From the NCBI RefSeq assembly GCF_031877795.1, contig NC_133941.1:24032251-24096250 (forward strand): DNA of 64,000 bases, given 5' to 3'. Positions 1 through 12,000 of this stretch are shown one piece after another. A program made the position numbers and the translations under genes. Numbering within the stretch: position 1 is the first letter of the stretch; every line of letters begins with the position of its first letter. Source of the DNA: Strix aluco. Lineage: Eukaryota; Chordata; Aves; Strigiformes; Strigidae. The notes below the pieces were generated by a model. The model did no database searches. It was not told the origin of the DNA and saw only the letters and a program-made list of their open reading frames with translations.

Positions 1-461
1 TTGGTTAAAAAAATAATACCAAAACACTGCAAACACACAGATGCTATCAGTGCCACTGAAATACCGGTGAACCAGTGAACCATGGTCTTGGCCATTTTTC
101 CAACACTCCCAACTTGTGCTGATGATTTTGGGGGTGAACTATCTCATCAATGGGAATTAGATTATGAGTACATTTACCCTGGCCTTCACTAGCAAATAGA
201 CATCAACCAATAACGGCAGCCCATCTGTTCTCCTCTGTGCAAGAACATGGGGCCCACCAAGGCGCATCGCCGAGCAGCACGCTGGATGCTGCCAGGGCAC
301 AGGCAGACAAGCTCCTTCTGCAGCTCCTTTCTGATCATGGCTTAGTTTGTCTGCCTCATGGTCAGAGAAGGTGGGACTTACTATTGCTTTCCAATATTTT
401 TTTTTAATTATTAATATTGTATCGACAAGGAAAGTACAATTTTGTAATCAGGTAATCAACC

Positions 462-484
462 TTTTTTTTGGGGGGGGGGGGGGG
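462..484. repeat. Poly-T/poly-G run
   Basis: Eight T are followed by fifteen G. The length is probably polymorphic or uncertain. Confidence 0.8.
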
Positions 485-730
485 TATATAGAAACAGCTA
501 ATCAAGTAAAACTGCAGTATTTTAATTGAGCAAATTCAAATTCATTTGTATCCTGCAGTCATTCCACTGCCAGTGATGTGGTGCTGGCTCTCTGTAAAGG
601 ATGACAGGGGTGAGAATCTCCAGCCTCTATTTCCCCATGTGAGACCCTCACATGGGTGACATTTCATTATACTCATTACACAGTAACATTATGGTTTTCA
701 GATAACACGCTTATACAGAAAACGAGTTGC

Positions 731-745
731 TCCCTAGGGGGCGTG
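731..745 (+). promoter_or_regulatory. CTCF-like motif near the left edge
   Basis: The sequence TCCCTAGGGGGCGTG contains the AGGGGGCG core of the CTCF motif; the left half fits less well. No score was computed. Confidence 0.25.
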
Positions 746-3700
746 AATGTATGATGAAGGAAACTTTCAAGAGGAGAAGAGTGTTGTTTTCATGAACTCA
801 AGTACTGCACTTGCAAGTGTGTAATAGTGGCTGGTTTGATTCTGCATGCATACACAAAGTTGAAAAGGGAGCAGAACTTTCACCCTGAAATTGTTCAGCC
901 ACCATGGGAACTTGGTTTCCTCCAAGTTCTGCTTTGCTAGGTTGCTAAGAAGCAACAGTCTGCTCCTGTAATGATGAAAAACAAGTACAGAAAATCTCAG
1001 TTGGCATAATTATCATCAAAGCCTTGGGTATCTGGCTTTGCTGCATTCCAGCTGGAGAGAAGTAAAAATGGGGAGTTTTGTTTAAAATACACGTCATGGA
1101 TGTAGCATGGAGGGAATGTGCCTGAACAGAAACTTGCAGAAAAACAACTCACGCACACATCTTCTGGGGAGACTGAGCGGTGGTTTCAGACTCAAAGTCA
1201 GTAACTTTGATCCCATTCCGTAAATAAACATGACAAACTCAGTGAGGCATCACGATTACAGACCAAAGACCGTTGCAGATGTAGGGGCAGTTGAAGTCAT
1301 ATAAATGTGGAGGCAGGACCTCTGTCACCAAGTACACTGTTGTCCAAAGCAACACAGGATTTCCAAATGACTGTGGTATCAAAGCCGCAGGAAAAATGCA
1401 AGACCTCCGTAAAAATCTGGGACTAAAGTACATTCCCACTGTGTAATGGAGTAACTTCCAATTTCTGGTTAAGCCAGGATAAGTTTGCATTTTGCTTCTT
1501 TGTACATTCATAAATTCACTGCAGGCAGAATCCCCAAATTACTATGCTATTTCCCAGGAGTTAGCAGCCACTTCACTTGGAAAAAGAAAACATATCAGTT
1601 GGATTAGATGATAAGATTTCCATCTGGAATTGTGATCATTTTGTCTTTATTATAAGAGGGCCAATGATCATTTTCCCCTTACTTAAAAAAGGCCAGCAAT
1701 TTCCATAGCTCTAACTGTCAAAGTATCTTTCACTTTACCTCCTTGTTGGAAATGCCATTCCCTGATCAGGCAGATGATTTTAATGCAGGCTGGATTTTGA
1801 AAGGCAGAGTCCAATCACTGGATCCACACAGCATCTGGGCAGGAGTCAGAGCAAGTGGAGGACTAGAGCAGTGTAATTTATTAGGTTTAATAGCATGATT
1901 ATTTTTATATCATATTACATAATGCTTATTTATTTATAGACAATTTAAGATCATGAAGTCATGTTTAATACAAAATCTGCTACTTCAGCTCTACAAACAT
2001 ACATCTTTTATTTATATAGGTATATATGGTGGACACATGGATGCCTTACTCCAGGGAAGGAAACCTCCCACTATGTCTAATTTATGATAAAGCATTCAAC
2101 AGTTCATTAACATGTTTAATTTTGCAGTTCAGAAAAAAAAATTCCTAATCAGACAGGTCAGGGACTGTTTGGAGCACAATATTGTAACAATCAGTTATTT
2201 CTCTTGTGAATACTGTAAGACCAGTGGTTAAAGACACTTGGAAAACATTGCTTAGCAGTGGATTTCAGTGAAATGTCAGTTTATCTATCTACGAGGACTC
2301 TACAGATTTTGGCTTCCCTTTGCTGAAAGGGTGCTGTAGCCAGATCAATATATTGTGGACGTATAACTGCCAAATTTTGAACAAGTCCGGGGTGTGAGTA
2401 AGCCTTCAGAAATTTGAGGACTTTTCTATACCATCTTCAAGCCTTTTAAAGATGAAAGGTTTTCTTGAACAAGTATTTTTATAACATATTAGCAGTTATG
2501 AAGATAGCAATCAGTCTTCTTGGATTATGTCAGTAAGGAACAGGGAGGTTTGATTTAGTTCCTTCAGTAGCTTTAACTTCTACCTGCAAATGAACAGAAA
2601 GACTTGATTGGAAGCAAGTGTTTATTAAGAGGAGCCTGAGTAACATCTATGTATCCACAGTACCATCAGTTTGGATAACTGCAGTACAATCTGGTCCCCA
2701 AATTGACATGGTGAAAACAAGAACTTGGAACAAACATGTGCCCATTCTGTCCTTGAGGTGCAAGCAGAGCCGGCTCTGAGGTCTGGCTTTGGCAGTGCTC
2801 ACAGGACTGCGGTTGCCTAAATACATCGGAGGGGGGAAATGTTAAAAATGGCAATGCTTTATCCACTGTCAAATATTAATACAGAAAAGCTTACTCTCTT
2901 TTGACAGTAAAATGTGTTTCTCCTGCCAACAGTTCCCTCTGCTCTGCATGGGTTCATCCCAGCATCACTGAAACTCGACTGGCAGTCAGCATAGACAACA
3001 GATTTCATGTAGGTCAGGCCATAAGCTAGGCTAAAGGTAAAAGAGGAAACTTTCCAAGTTGATACAATTCAGCAAAATACATATAGGAAACATGGAGAAA
3101 ATGGAGGGGAAATAAAAGAAGAAAAAACAGAGGACTATCTCTGAAGTCATCAGGACCCAAGAAGCCCCCTATGGTGTCCCACCTTTGTACATTGCGGCAA
3201 TGAAATACGGGTTGACAACAGCTCCTAAAGATGAATCCTTACAGATCAGCGATCAGGAATCTGCCATTATGTCTCAAAAGGGGCTTTTACTTTGCAGGTG
3301 GGTCCCCTGCATTTCTCTGTAGGTCATGGTGGAGATTACGTTTCAGGTCAGCAGCCTAATGAAGAGTTGCCCTGCCAGGTGAAGGAATGCCATATGGCTT
3401 TTTTTCCCTGCTTAACACATTATGAAATCTAAAAGAAACAGCGTTTGGAATTGTCTTGGATTGTTGAGAGTTTGTGGGGTAAACAGGACTATATGTGCGA
3501 TGCAGTTTGTGAACAAACGCTAGCAAAATTAGTTTTGTACCAAGCAATATTGGTTTTCTGCTCTTAACAGATTCTGACAGTTACTGTTTAGCATAGCTTG
3601 GCAGCATATAAAAAGATTTGTTCTCTAAACAAGATCCCACTTAACTGTTTACCAGCATCTCCTTTTCTGTTTAATAAAAGTAGAGGCAGCTTCCACATTT

Positions 3701-4161
3701 GTTCTGACAAAGGAAGAAGGCATTGAAATAAGCCTGGTAGGTAGGTTGGCCTCCCAGACATTTCCAGGGAAATCAGTCACTCACGTACTGGACGTTCCTT
3801 GTCCTGTAAATATATTGTGATCAAAGGGCTACAAATCTGGCACACAGGTGCTGCATATTGTGGCTGCAGGAAGAACTACCTTAAGTTTGAAAGCGACAAG
3901 AAACCAGTCTGGGAGAATCAGAGATGTATTTTTGAGACTGCCTTGCGTTCAGCTGGCAAATACTTGGCAAAAATGTTAACAACTAAAAGACTTAAAAAAT
4001 TAGACTTTATTATTATTTTTAAAAAATTTTACCAAAGCATTTTTTGGGCTCATTCTGTCTGTGAGTCTGTCTGTCTACTTCCCTCACTTTCTCTTTCTGA
4101 GTGGAGGGTTGAGAGGTTGGCAAAGGGATAGACTCCAGATGTCAGGGGGGGGAAAAAAAGG

Positions 4162-4181
4162 AAAAAAAAAAAAAAAAAAAA
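4162..4181 (+). repeat. Poly-A run
   Basis: Twenty A after shorter G and A runs. It could be the tail of an old retroposed copy, but no recognisable element precedes it. Confidence 0.8.
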
Positions 4182-4805
4182 CAACCCAGAACTGATCCCA
4201 GAAGAGAATGTTCTGAATCAATGGACTCTATAGTCTAACAGCCCGTGGACCCCAGCTCCATTTAACAAAGGCATTATCTGTGCCAGGAGCGATGCTGCCT
4301 CCTGACTGTATTTGTACTACAAGCTTATTCATATTCAGAGGAAGTGCCCTGGGTCGGTGAGTGTTCAGCTAGGTAACCCCAAGGTCAGGTTTAATTGCTC
4401 TAAAAGGTGGCACATGGCAATGAATGAGCTCTAATGATTTAGATAGTATCTATTTCACATCAAGAAGTTTCCACTCTGAACAGACCTAATCGAAAGTAAT
4501 CTGAAAATTAGGGAAAATAAAAACCATGCCCACTATGACCTAAATACCTATTTCCTTGAATTTTATGCCCTAAATAACCTCATTCCTGGGAAGTTTAATT
4601 TTTCCCTTCTGCTAAATATACAATTGCCTGGGAGAAATGATTGGCCATAATCAAGCTTTTTAAAGCTGCAACTGTTAAAATATTATTGTTCTACTAAGAA
4701 TTTTGGAGGGGAAAGCAGCCAGTATAAAGGGAGGGAGTGAATATCCCCAGGCTGTCAGAGTGAATGTCCATGGGAACTCTACTCAGGCAGTACTGCTTTT
4801 GCATT

Positions 4806-4950
4806 TTTATATATGTGTATGTTTATATATTTACATAATATTTGCATATTTATACATGTATGTATTTTTATGTATATGTGTATGTGCATATATACAGACC
4901 TGGTGTGTCTATATATGAATGCAGTGTGTGTGTGTTTATATATGTTTAGG
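4806..4950. repeat. TA/TG-rich degenerate microsatellite
   Basis: A degenerate alternation of TATA, TGTA and TGTG units over about 145 bases. The short open frames across it on both strands, rich in Tyr, Ile, Cys and His, are a product of this repeat. Confidence 0.75.
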
Positions 4951-5059
4951 TATGAGACATTTAGTATCCTCAGTTTCACCTCCTACTCTCACAAATAAAT
5001 AATGATTTATCTTTTCAGAGAAAAGTGTGATTCTTCCTCAGCCTCACTTAAAGACGAAG

Positions 5060-5720
5060 AGTGAAAAAACAAAGGCGAAGCCAGTGTGCACATGCAGACA
5101 GTGCCAGTGCGCTGGGATGCAGCATGCCCAGGACTGGCCCAATGTCCCCATCACGAGTGACGTGTTCGTGTCCACCCAGCCGTGAGCCACCATCATCCCG
5201 CCACGCGTGTCTCACGCTCGTGCTTTACGCTTCCTCCCCGGCCTCTGCACCTGTGCATCTTTAGGCAAAACACGGATTGCATGATCTGTGTGGTGAGGAG
5301 AAGGCTGTCTTATGCCCACAGACAGATGGGGCACGTTTGCTGAAAGGATGCTGAAGACTTCCGAGACGCGTTCAGGTAACCCTGTCAGGATGGGCACCTC
5401 CGACCCAAACGTGTGCCAGCAGGGTCAGGACAGCTGCATTTTTTGCCCAGTGCCTTTTTGCACGTCAGATGCAAAGCTGTAGAAATCAGAGGTTTTGCAC
5501 TGAGTCTGTGCCCTGTGCAGTTGCCCTACGCTATACGTTTGGTCAGGCCTTGCCAGGTAAACGCGTGACGCATCACTGTTCGACCAAGCCATGTCGTCGG
5601 ATATTTTTGGACTTCCTGTGCCCTGAGTGACTGTGTGGTGCCTACGTTTGGGCTGGGAAATCCCGAGCAGAAACACGTTCACCCTCTTGTCAGGCACACA
5701 AACCTACACCCATAACCGAA
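5060..5720. other. CpG-enriched patch in AT-rich intergenic DNA
   Basis: By eye more than 30 CpG dinucleotides lie in about 660 bases (for example in CCACGCGTG, GAGACGCGTTC and AAACGCGTGACGC), while the flanks have few. GC is raised only moderately, so the CpG frequency is the unusual part. No gene is recognised in it. It may be an orphan CpG island, an enhancer or a recent insertion. Confidence 0.45.
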
Positions 5721-8119
5721 GAGGTTGTGGGATTTGGTTTGCTAGCAATTAACATATTGAAGTATTTGTTTGGAAAAGCTAGTGATTTCTTTATGACCTT
5801 GAGCCATCAAAGACTAAGTATGCAATTAGTTTTAGCTGCAGCAAGGCATTTAAAGTCAAGCATGTGTTTTAGTGCTTTGATAAATCAGGGCATAGCAGAA
5901 ACAAATTTGAAAATAAAAAATATACAGAGAGTTGAGGGGAAAACCATTTCAACTTGCAGTCATGCCATTTTTACAGGATACTCATGTTACACAGCTCTTT
6001 TGCTTGACGACAATATTATGCACTCCAGTGATGTGATTGCCTGTATGTGGATAAAGCTAAATACGCTCTGCCGTATCGCAGCCCAGCCAGAGCCCAAGCT
6101 GCACTAATCCCCTGTTGTGCTCAGCCCAGAGCAGTGTAATTCCGCATAGGGAAGCTGAAGGGCTTTGAAGAAGCAGAAACCCGATCTTGTATAAACCTGA
6201 TCTTGTGTTGCCTTCAGGTACAGATGGAACTCTATCTAGTTTAAATTGTAATATCAATTTCAACAGAGGAAAATTATAACCATAAAGATGGTTATAACTC
6301 TATAATCATTATAATCATAAAGATAGTTATAACCATACAACCACTGTAACCATAAATGGCCTTAGGGTTACAAATAGTATCTTAGAACTTTCCTAAGAGA
6401 GTTTCATGGCTATTCATCTAGAAATTAACAGGATTTAGAGTTTCAGCAATTTGTCCAGAAGGTCCCGCTGTGGGGACAAAGGTGGTAATGGCTTATGTGC
6501 TAAACTAAAGAGACCTTGCAAGTCTCCATGGGAACACTGAAGATCAAGAAATGGAAAACACATAGAGCATTTTGGCTGGCTTCTGGAAGGAAGCAAAAGG
6601 GAAGTACACAATGATCGACCCTATGCACAGAAACGTGCTAAGTGCACGATGGGAAACCAAGGTAATCCACTTATTTCAGTGGTAATTAATAATCTTCTTA
6701 GAGTCTTTTATCATGTTGAATTTTACACTAGTTTCTGTTTCTCCCCCCCTGTGTAATGTCTTTGTGCTGTTGCTTATTTCTTTATGGCATTCCTAATACA
6801 GAGTCTCTCGGGAAGCCACCTCCTTCAGCTCATTCTGGGGTGGTGACGGTGGCACAGCCAGGCAGCGGCTCAGGGTCTGGTGTGGCAGCTGCCACTGAGC
6901 TCCAGCCTGCCACAGCCTCCCACTGCTTTAAGGAAACAAAAATGCAAGAACAATGAACACAACCCCAATGGGGGGAAGACATTGTGTTTTCTTTACAAAA
7001 AGAAAGAGAAATTTAGGGGACAGAGAGGCAAATGTCCTTGTCTGTCTGAAATCACACTCCTGTGCCTGGATGTCTGTCCTGCAGCCTGTGGACCAGTGAT
7101 CCCTGGGCGTGGAGGATGCTGCTGGTGTGCAAACCTGTGACACAAAGAGGTGGAAAACAGGGCCATCGAACAGCCTTTCTATGTTAAAGTGTCCCTTTCT
7201 TTCTTCCTCTGTTACCATCTAGGCATCTCCTTGCAAAACATGGTCATCTTAAACTATAATTTGCCTTTGCTGAGCTATTGATCCTGATTGTGCCTGAGAT
7301 TTGGGAGTTTCCCAAATACAATAAGTGTGTTTACATGCAGTAGTCAGAGAGGAAATTACATGTGAAAGCACTCAATAAGGAGATGGTATTTTGTTGCAAT
7401 TATACATAAGCCTTGTGTTTACATGGGGTTTTTAAGGAGAATTCAAAGCATATCTCCTTTTTGTGATGCATCAACAAGCATATCAAATGATTGTTCAAAA
7501 AGCTTGTGCTTTTTGTAAAAATAGAAACCAAATGGCGGAGTAATTTCCAACAGAAAAAACCTGCTATAGCAATTCCATGGTCTATTTAAAACTCCTTTAT
7601 AAAACCTTTTAAATAATAAAACTCTACACTCCCAATTAAAAAAAAACCTACTGGCTCTGTTGGTTTCGTGTTTCTAAACATTATACATTGTAGGGCCATT
7701 ATATGAACTGCTTATTTTTCCCCCTCCAAAGATCGCATATTCCACTCTTTCTCTTCTGCAGTTGCTTCTCTGGCCTGACCCTTCCCTGATGTGGTTACGG
7801 TCCCACGGGGCACCCCACATCCCACACCCTTGGCACAGCTTTGGAAGTGGCTGAGTGTCTTTGCAGCGATTTTCTTTCATGGCACTTGGGCTGTGCGGTG
7901 TTGAGGACACGCTGACTGTCACCGGACGAGTCTCCTGCCCTCAGCTGAGCTGGTGCCTCTTGTAGACGGTCCCATGTGGGAGCGCTCCTTCTGAATCCTA
8001 AAGCAATTGCTGGGAACCCTCACTCTGACCTGCTTGTACTGTCTGCTTGAGGAGATTTCACTGACCTAGTGAGACCATCCATAGAAACAACTGCCCGATA
8101 CACAGATGGTCAAAAAAAA
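5721..8119. other. Intergenic DNA, no gene seen
   Basis: A 126-codon open frame at 5727-6107 shows no recognisable domain and is taken as chance. At 6275-6360 there is a cluster of imperfect ATAACCATAAAGAT-like units with short inverted repeats. About 7320-7620 is AT-rich unique sequence that could be conserved non-coding DNA. Confidence 0.55.
6275..6360. repeat. Cluster of imperfect direct and inverted AT-rich repeats
   Basis: The sequence contains ATAACCAT, a four-base spacer and ATGGTTAT, a perfect 8-bp hairpin arm pair, followed by related units GATAGTTATAACCAT and GTAACCATAAATGG. Confidence 0.6.
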
Positions 8120-9050
8120 GAAGAGGAGAGGAGAGGAGAGGAGAGGAGAGGAGAGGAGAGGAGAGGAGAGGAGAGGAGAGGAGAGGAGAGGAGAGGAGAG
8201 GAGAGGAGAGGAGAGGAGAGGAGAGGAGAGGAGAGGAGAGGAGAGGAGAGGAGAGGAGAGGAGAGGAGAGGAGAGGAGAGGAGAGGAGAGGGGAGGGGAC
8301 GGGAGGGGAGGAGAGGAGGGGAGGGGAGGGGAGGGGAGGGGAGGGGAGGGGAGGGGAGGGGAGGGGAGGGGAGGCAGGGCGAGGCAGGGCGAGGCAGGGC
8401 GAGGCGAGGCGAGGCGAGGCGAGGCGAGGCGAGGCGAGGCGAGGCAAAGGCGAGGCAAAGGCAAAGGCAAGGCAAGGCAAGGCAAGGCAAGGCAAGGCAA
8501 GGCAAGGCAAGGCAAGGCAAGGCAAGGCAAGGCAAGGCAAGGCAAGGAAAGGAAAGGAAAGGCAAGGAAAGGCAAGGAAAGGCAAGGAAAGGCAAGGAAA
8601 GGCAAGGAAAGGCAAGGAAAGGCAAGGAAAGGCAAGGAAAGGCAAGGAAAGGCAAGGAAAGGCAAGGAAAGGCAAGGAAAGGCAAGGAAAGGCAAGGAAA
8701 GGCAAGGAAAGGCAAGGAAAGGCAAGGAAAGGCAAGGAAAGGCAAGGAAAGGCAAGGAAAGGAAAGGAAAGGCAAGGAAAGGCAAGGAAAGGCAAGGAAA
8801 GGCAAGGAAAGGCAAGGAAAGGCAAGGAAAGGAAAGGAAAGGAAAGGAAAGGAAAGGAAAGGAAAGGAAAGGAAAGGAAAGGAAAGGAAAGGAAAGGAAA
8901 GGAAAGGAAAGGAAAGGAAAGGAAAGGAAAGGAAAGGAAAGGAAAGGAAAGGAAAGGAAAGGAAAGGAAAGGAAAGGAAAGGAAAGGAAAGGAAAGGAAA
9001 GGAAAGGAAAGGAAAGGAAAGGAAAGGAAAGGAAAGGAAAGGAAAGGAAA
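8120..9050 (+). repeat. Composite purine pentanucleotide array, about 930 bp
   Basis: An almost pure (interrupted) array of 5-bp units that changes step by step: AGGAG units (about 8120-8290), GGGAG units (8291-8373), a GAGGCAGGGC decamer three times (8371-8400), GAGGC units (8401-8445), a short mixed part with GGCAAA, GGCAA units (about 8469-8545), a GGAAAGGCAA decamer with one break near 8761 (8546-8830), and GGAAA units (8826-9050). Adjacent blocks differ by one or two substitutions. It is purine-rich on the plus strand. All long open frames over it (Arg/Glu/Gly, or Pro/Leu/Ser on the other strand) are artefacts. Confidence 0.97.
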
Positions 9051-12000
9051 AAGATAGGCTTGGGGTTTGTTGTTTTTTTTTTTTTCTTCTTTATATTTTT
9101 CTTTCATGGAGAAATACAAGCTTCCACAGCCACGGGGTCCCACAACAATGCTGCAGTTTCCCCTGATTGTATCCCTCAGCTGTGCTGACTTGCCAGCCTG
9201 AAACCGAAGCTTGTCTGTGCAGCCCAAGCCAAGAGCACGAAGTGGGGCTGTTCCTGCCGTACACGTGCAGAGAGGGTGGTGCCCAGAGCATGTGTTTGTG
9301 AGCAGTGTAATGAATTAATACCTTTTAATTAAAATCTCCTTAGTCATATTAACTGCCTTTTTGGTGACCACTACGAATTCTTTTTCAAGGATCACACTTG
9401 AACCTCAGCTAGTCACAGGCTACGTTCAAAGACACGTCCAACCTTTGGGTTCATATTACAAGAGGCCCCTTAAAAACAATTCTCTTTTTCCCTAACAGAA
9501 AGGTCTGTTAATTTAGCCTCAAAACAAACAAGTTAAACACATTACAAACTAAACCCATGATCTTTGCACTCCCATTACAGCAGCAGGCCAGCTAACATCA
9601 TGAGTAAACAGGCAGATTGGCTAATTCTCTCGCACTGTAAACAGGATATGGTGCGTTGTGCAGCTGCATGGCACCTCTGCTTTTGAATCAGCCCTGTTCA
9701 GCAGGCCAGGATGTGGGGCGGGTGGGTGGTGGCATAGGCTCACTGAGAGTAAACAGATGGGATTAGATGCAGTTTAATCACTTACGTGGGGTTAAGTTGG
9801 TTGCCAGGTTTGTAGCAGTGCATGTACAAGCTGAGCTTTGAAAACAGCTGCCTGTGCAGTGGTGGATCTGCCCGTGCACCCTCGGGTGTTGGCTCAGGGA
9901 GGATGTCTGTGCCTGGCAGGTTGCTGTGCCGAGGTGGCTGCCCTGCGATGGAGCACTCCAAAGCATCGTTGTCTCCTCAGCCTGGCTGGGTGCGCTGCTG
10001 ATCCCTCTCACGGCCTCCTTCTCACTGACACAGGGAGGTGAGCCGTTACGTCTTGGGGTCTGTTCCTGCTGGATACTTGGACATGGCCCATGGGTAGTAG
10101 AGTGTGTTGGACTGGAGCTGTTTTGTAGCAGAAAAGGTGATGAAAGCTTCTGCGGGCAACTCCCCATCAGGACAGCCTGGGCCTGTGCCCCTCCCAGCAG
10201 CTGGCAGGCTTTTGCCAGGTTCAGGGGATCTGAGCACCTTTGAGAATGGAAGTGCCCTTCCCACACCCGTCTGACCAGGGTGGGCAGCCCAGGACGTGCT
10301 TCTGGCCCTTCAAGCTTTACAAGCATTTTTCTTCCCTTCCAAGTGCTTTTCTAAAACCAACCTTGAGTCCAGACGTACACACAAGCAATCAGCATCAGGC
10401 AGAAAACTGAGAAAAAATCCAAGGTGTGTTTACCTGTGTAGGTGCACATTTATTTAAAAAAAAAAGTTTGTATCTTCACCAGATCTTGCACTGACAGCTG
10501 CTGCAAGCAAATGAGGAAGTCTCACTGTTACAGGTCTTGTGGTTTTCTCCTGTGATGATGTCTCCTGGTGACTTGGCACAAATTTCTATTTGAACAGTGA
10601 AGATCCACAATACTCATTGTAAGTCTCCAAATTTCCAGCCCACCTCTCCTTTTTGACTTCACCTCTTTACTTGTAGATAAGTGTTGCACACGATCAAGGC
10701 AAGCAAGGTACCATTCCATACAGCCAGTGCTGGTTGTAGTAATCAAAGGAAACTTTTGTGATTTAAATCTGGCATATGTTTCTATGTTTAATGTTGTTTA
10801 ATGAAAGCTGCTTTTCTTATGTGCATGTGTACACACACATTTTTAACCATATTTTTCCAATTACTTTCATATAGCAGATCACATTCAAACGGGACTCTGA
10901 GTCTGGACTGATGGTAGCTAAAATCACATGGACCTTTTGCACGCACTTGCGATATGCTGAAATCTTTTCATTATTAACACAGCCACGTTGTTGATAATTT
11001 TCTTTTGCAAGGGAAGATATTTAGAGGTCTGGCTGTTTAGGTAAAGAGGAACTCCCATGTAGTCTCAGACTCAAAACCATAATATTTCCTTTGCTGTGTA
11101 TTGGATGATTTCTCCTGGATGGCGCAGTGTTAATGAATGCTAATACCTCTACCTCTACTTGACTGAGGCACAGCTGACAGTGCAGGCCAAGACCTGGAGT
11201 GTAGTTTCCAGAGGAGATAGAGGAGACACAGTGCCATCTACTATCTCATTTGAAACTCATGGCAAAGTGCAAGTCACCTGGGTAGTCTTGGAGTGCCGGG
11301 CATCTTCTAGGATGGAGCAGTGCTCTTGTTTCTGGAGTCACTTTAGCAACCCTGAGCTCCTGAGAAAGTACCTGATGGTGGTGTCTATCCACATCTAAGT
11401 GCCTGCAGAAGATGGCAAAGCAGTGACTCAGGGCAGCTGATGGAAGTAGCAGTTATCTGTGGATGAAGACAACATATTATTTTCCAGATCTGTTATTTTT
11501 CCTTTCCTCCCTTCCATCTTTCCTTTTCCCCAGCAGATCCCCAAGTTGTGGAGTATGTCTCCAGCTCAGTATAAGTTACCCACTATGTATTTGATTCTCC
11601 TTTTCTCAGCCACCTCTGGACTCACGTTCATTCGCTCAATGTAGAGATACAGCCTATAGGAGACATACTGGGATGGGGCTGGCAAGCATGACCTCATCCA
11701 TCCTACCCAACCTGCTGGCCCAGCAGCATTTGGATGCTGAGTGCCTGCTTTTCTTTGAACCTGAGATGAAGAGAAATACATATGTGTTCAAAATAGCTGT
11801 GCATCTCAAAGGGAGAAACATTTTTCTGATTAGTTTCAGGTTTATAACTTTCAAATTCAATCAGAGAAAGCATTTCTGCTTCTTAAAACCAGACTTTTCT
11901 GATCATCCTCTTTGTCCAGTCATGGTCATTTCCAAGCCGCCAGGAGCATGCTGGTGACTGCTGCTGCTATGGAGGAAGGGGCTTAGAAAGTACTGGGCAG

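Larger units (their letters stand above)
1..5059. other. Intergenic DNA, no gene seen
   Basis: AT-rich non-coding sequence downstream of PHF2. Open frames are short and match no family I recognise. It holds a T8G15 run (462-484), an A run (4162-4181) and a TA/TG-rich microsatellite (about 4806-4950). The stretch about 4440-4690 is AT-rich, non-repetitive and resembles vertebrate conserved non-coding DNA; this is only an impression. Confidence 0.6.

Noticed and set aside
5727-6107. 126-codon plus-strand frame
   Set aside because: No recognisable motif and no promoter or splice evidence; chance is sufficient.
8058-9227. Open frames of up to 389 codons on both strands
   Set aside because: They are translations of the pentanucleotide array in every frame (Arg/Glu/Gly or Pro/Leu/Ser repeats), with no unique coding sequence.
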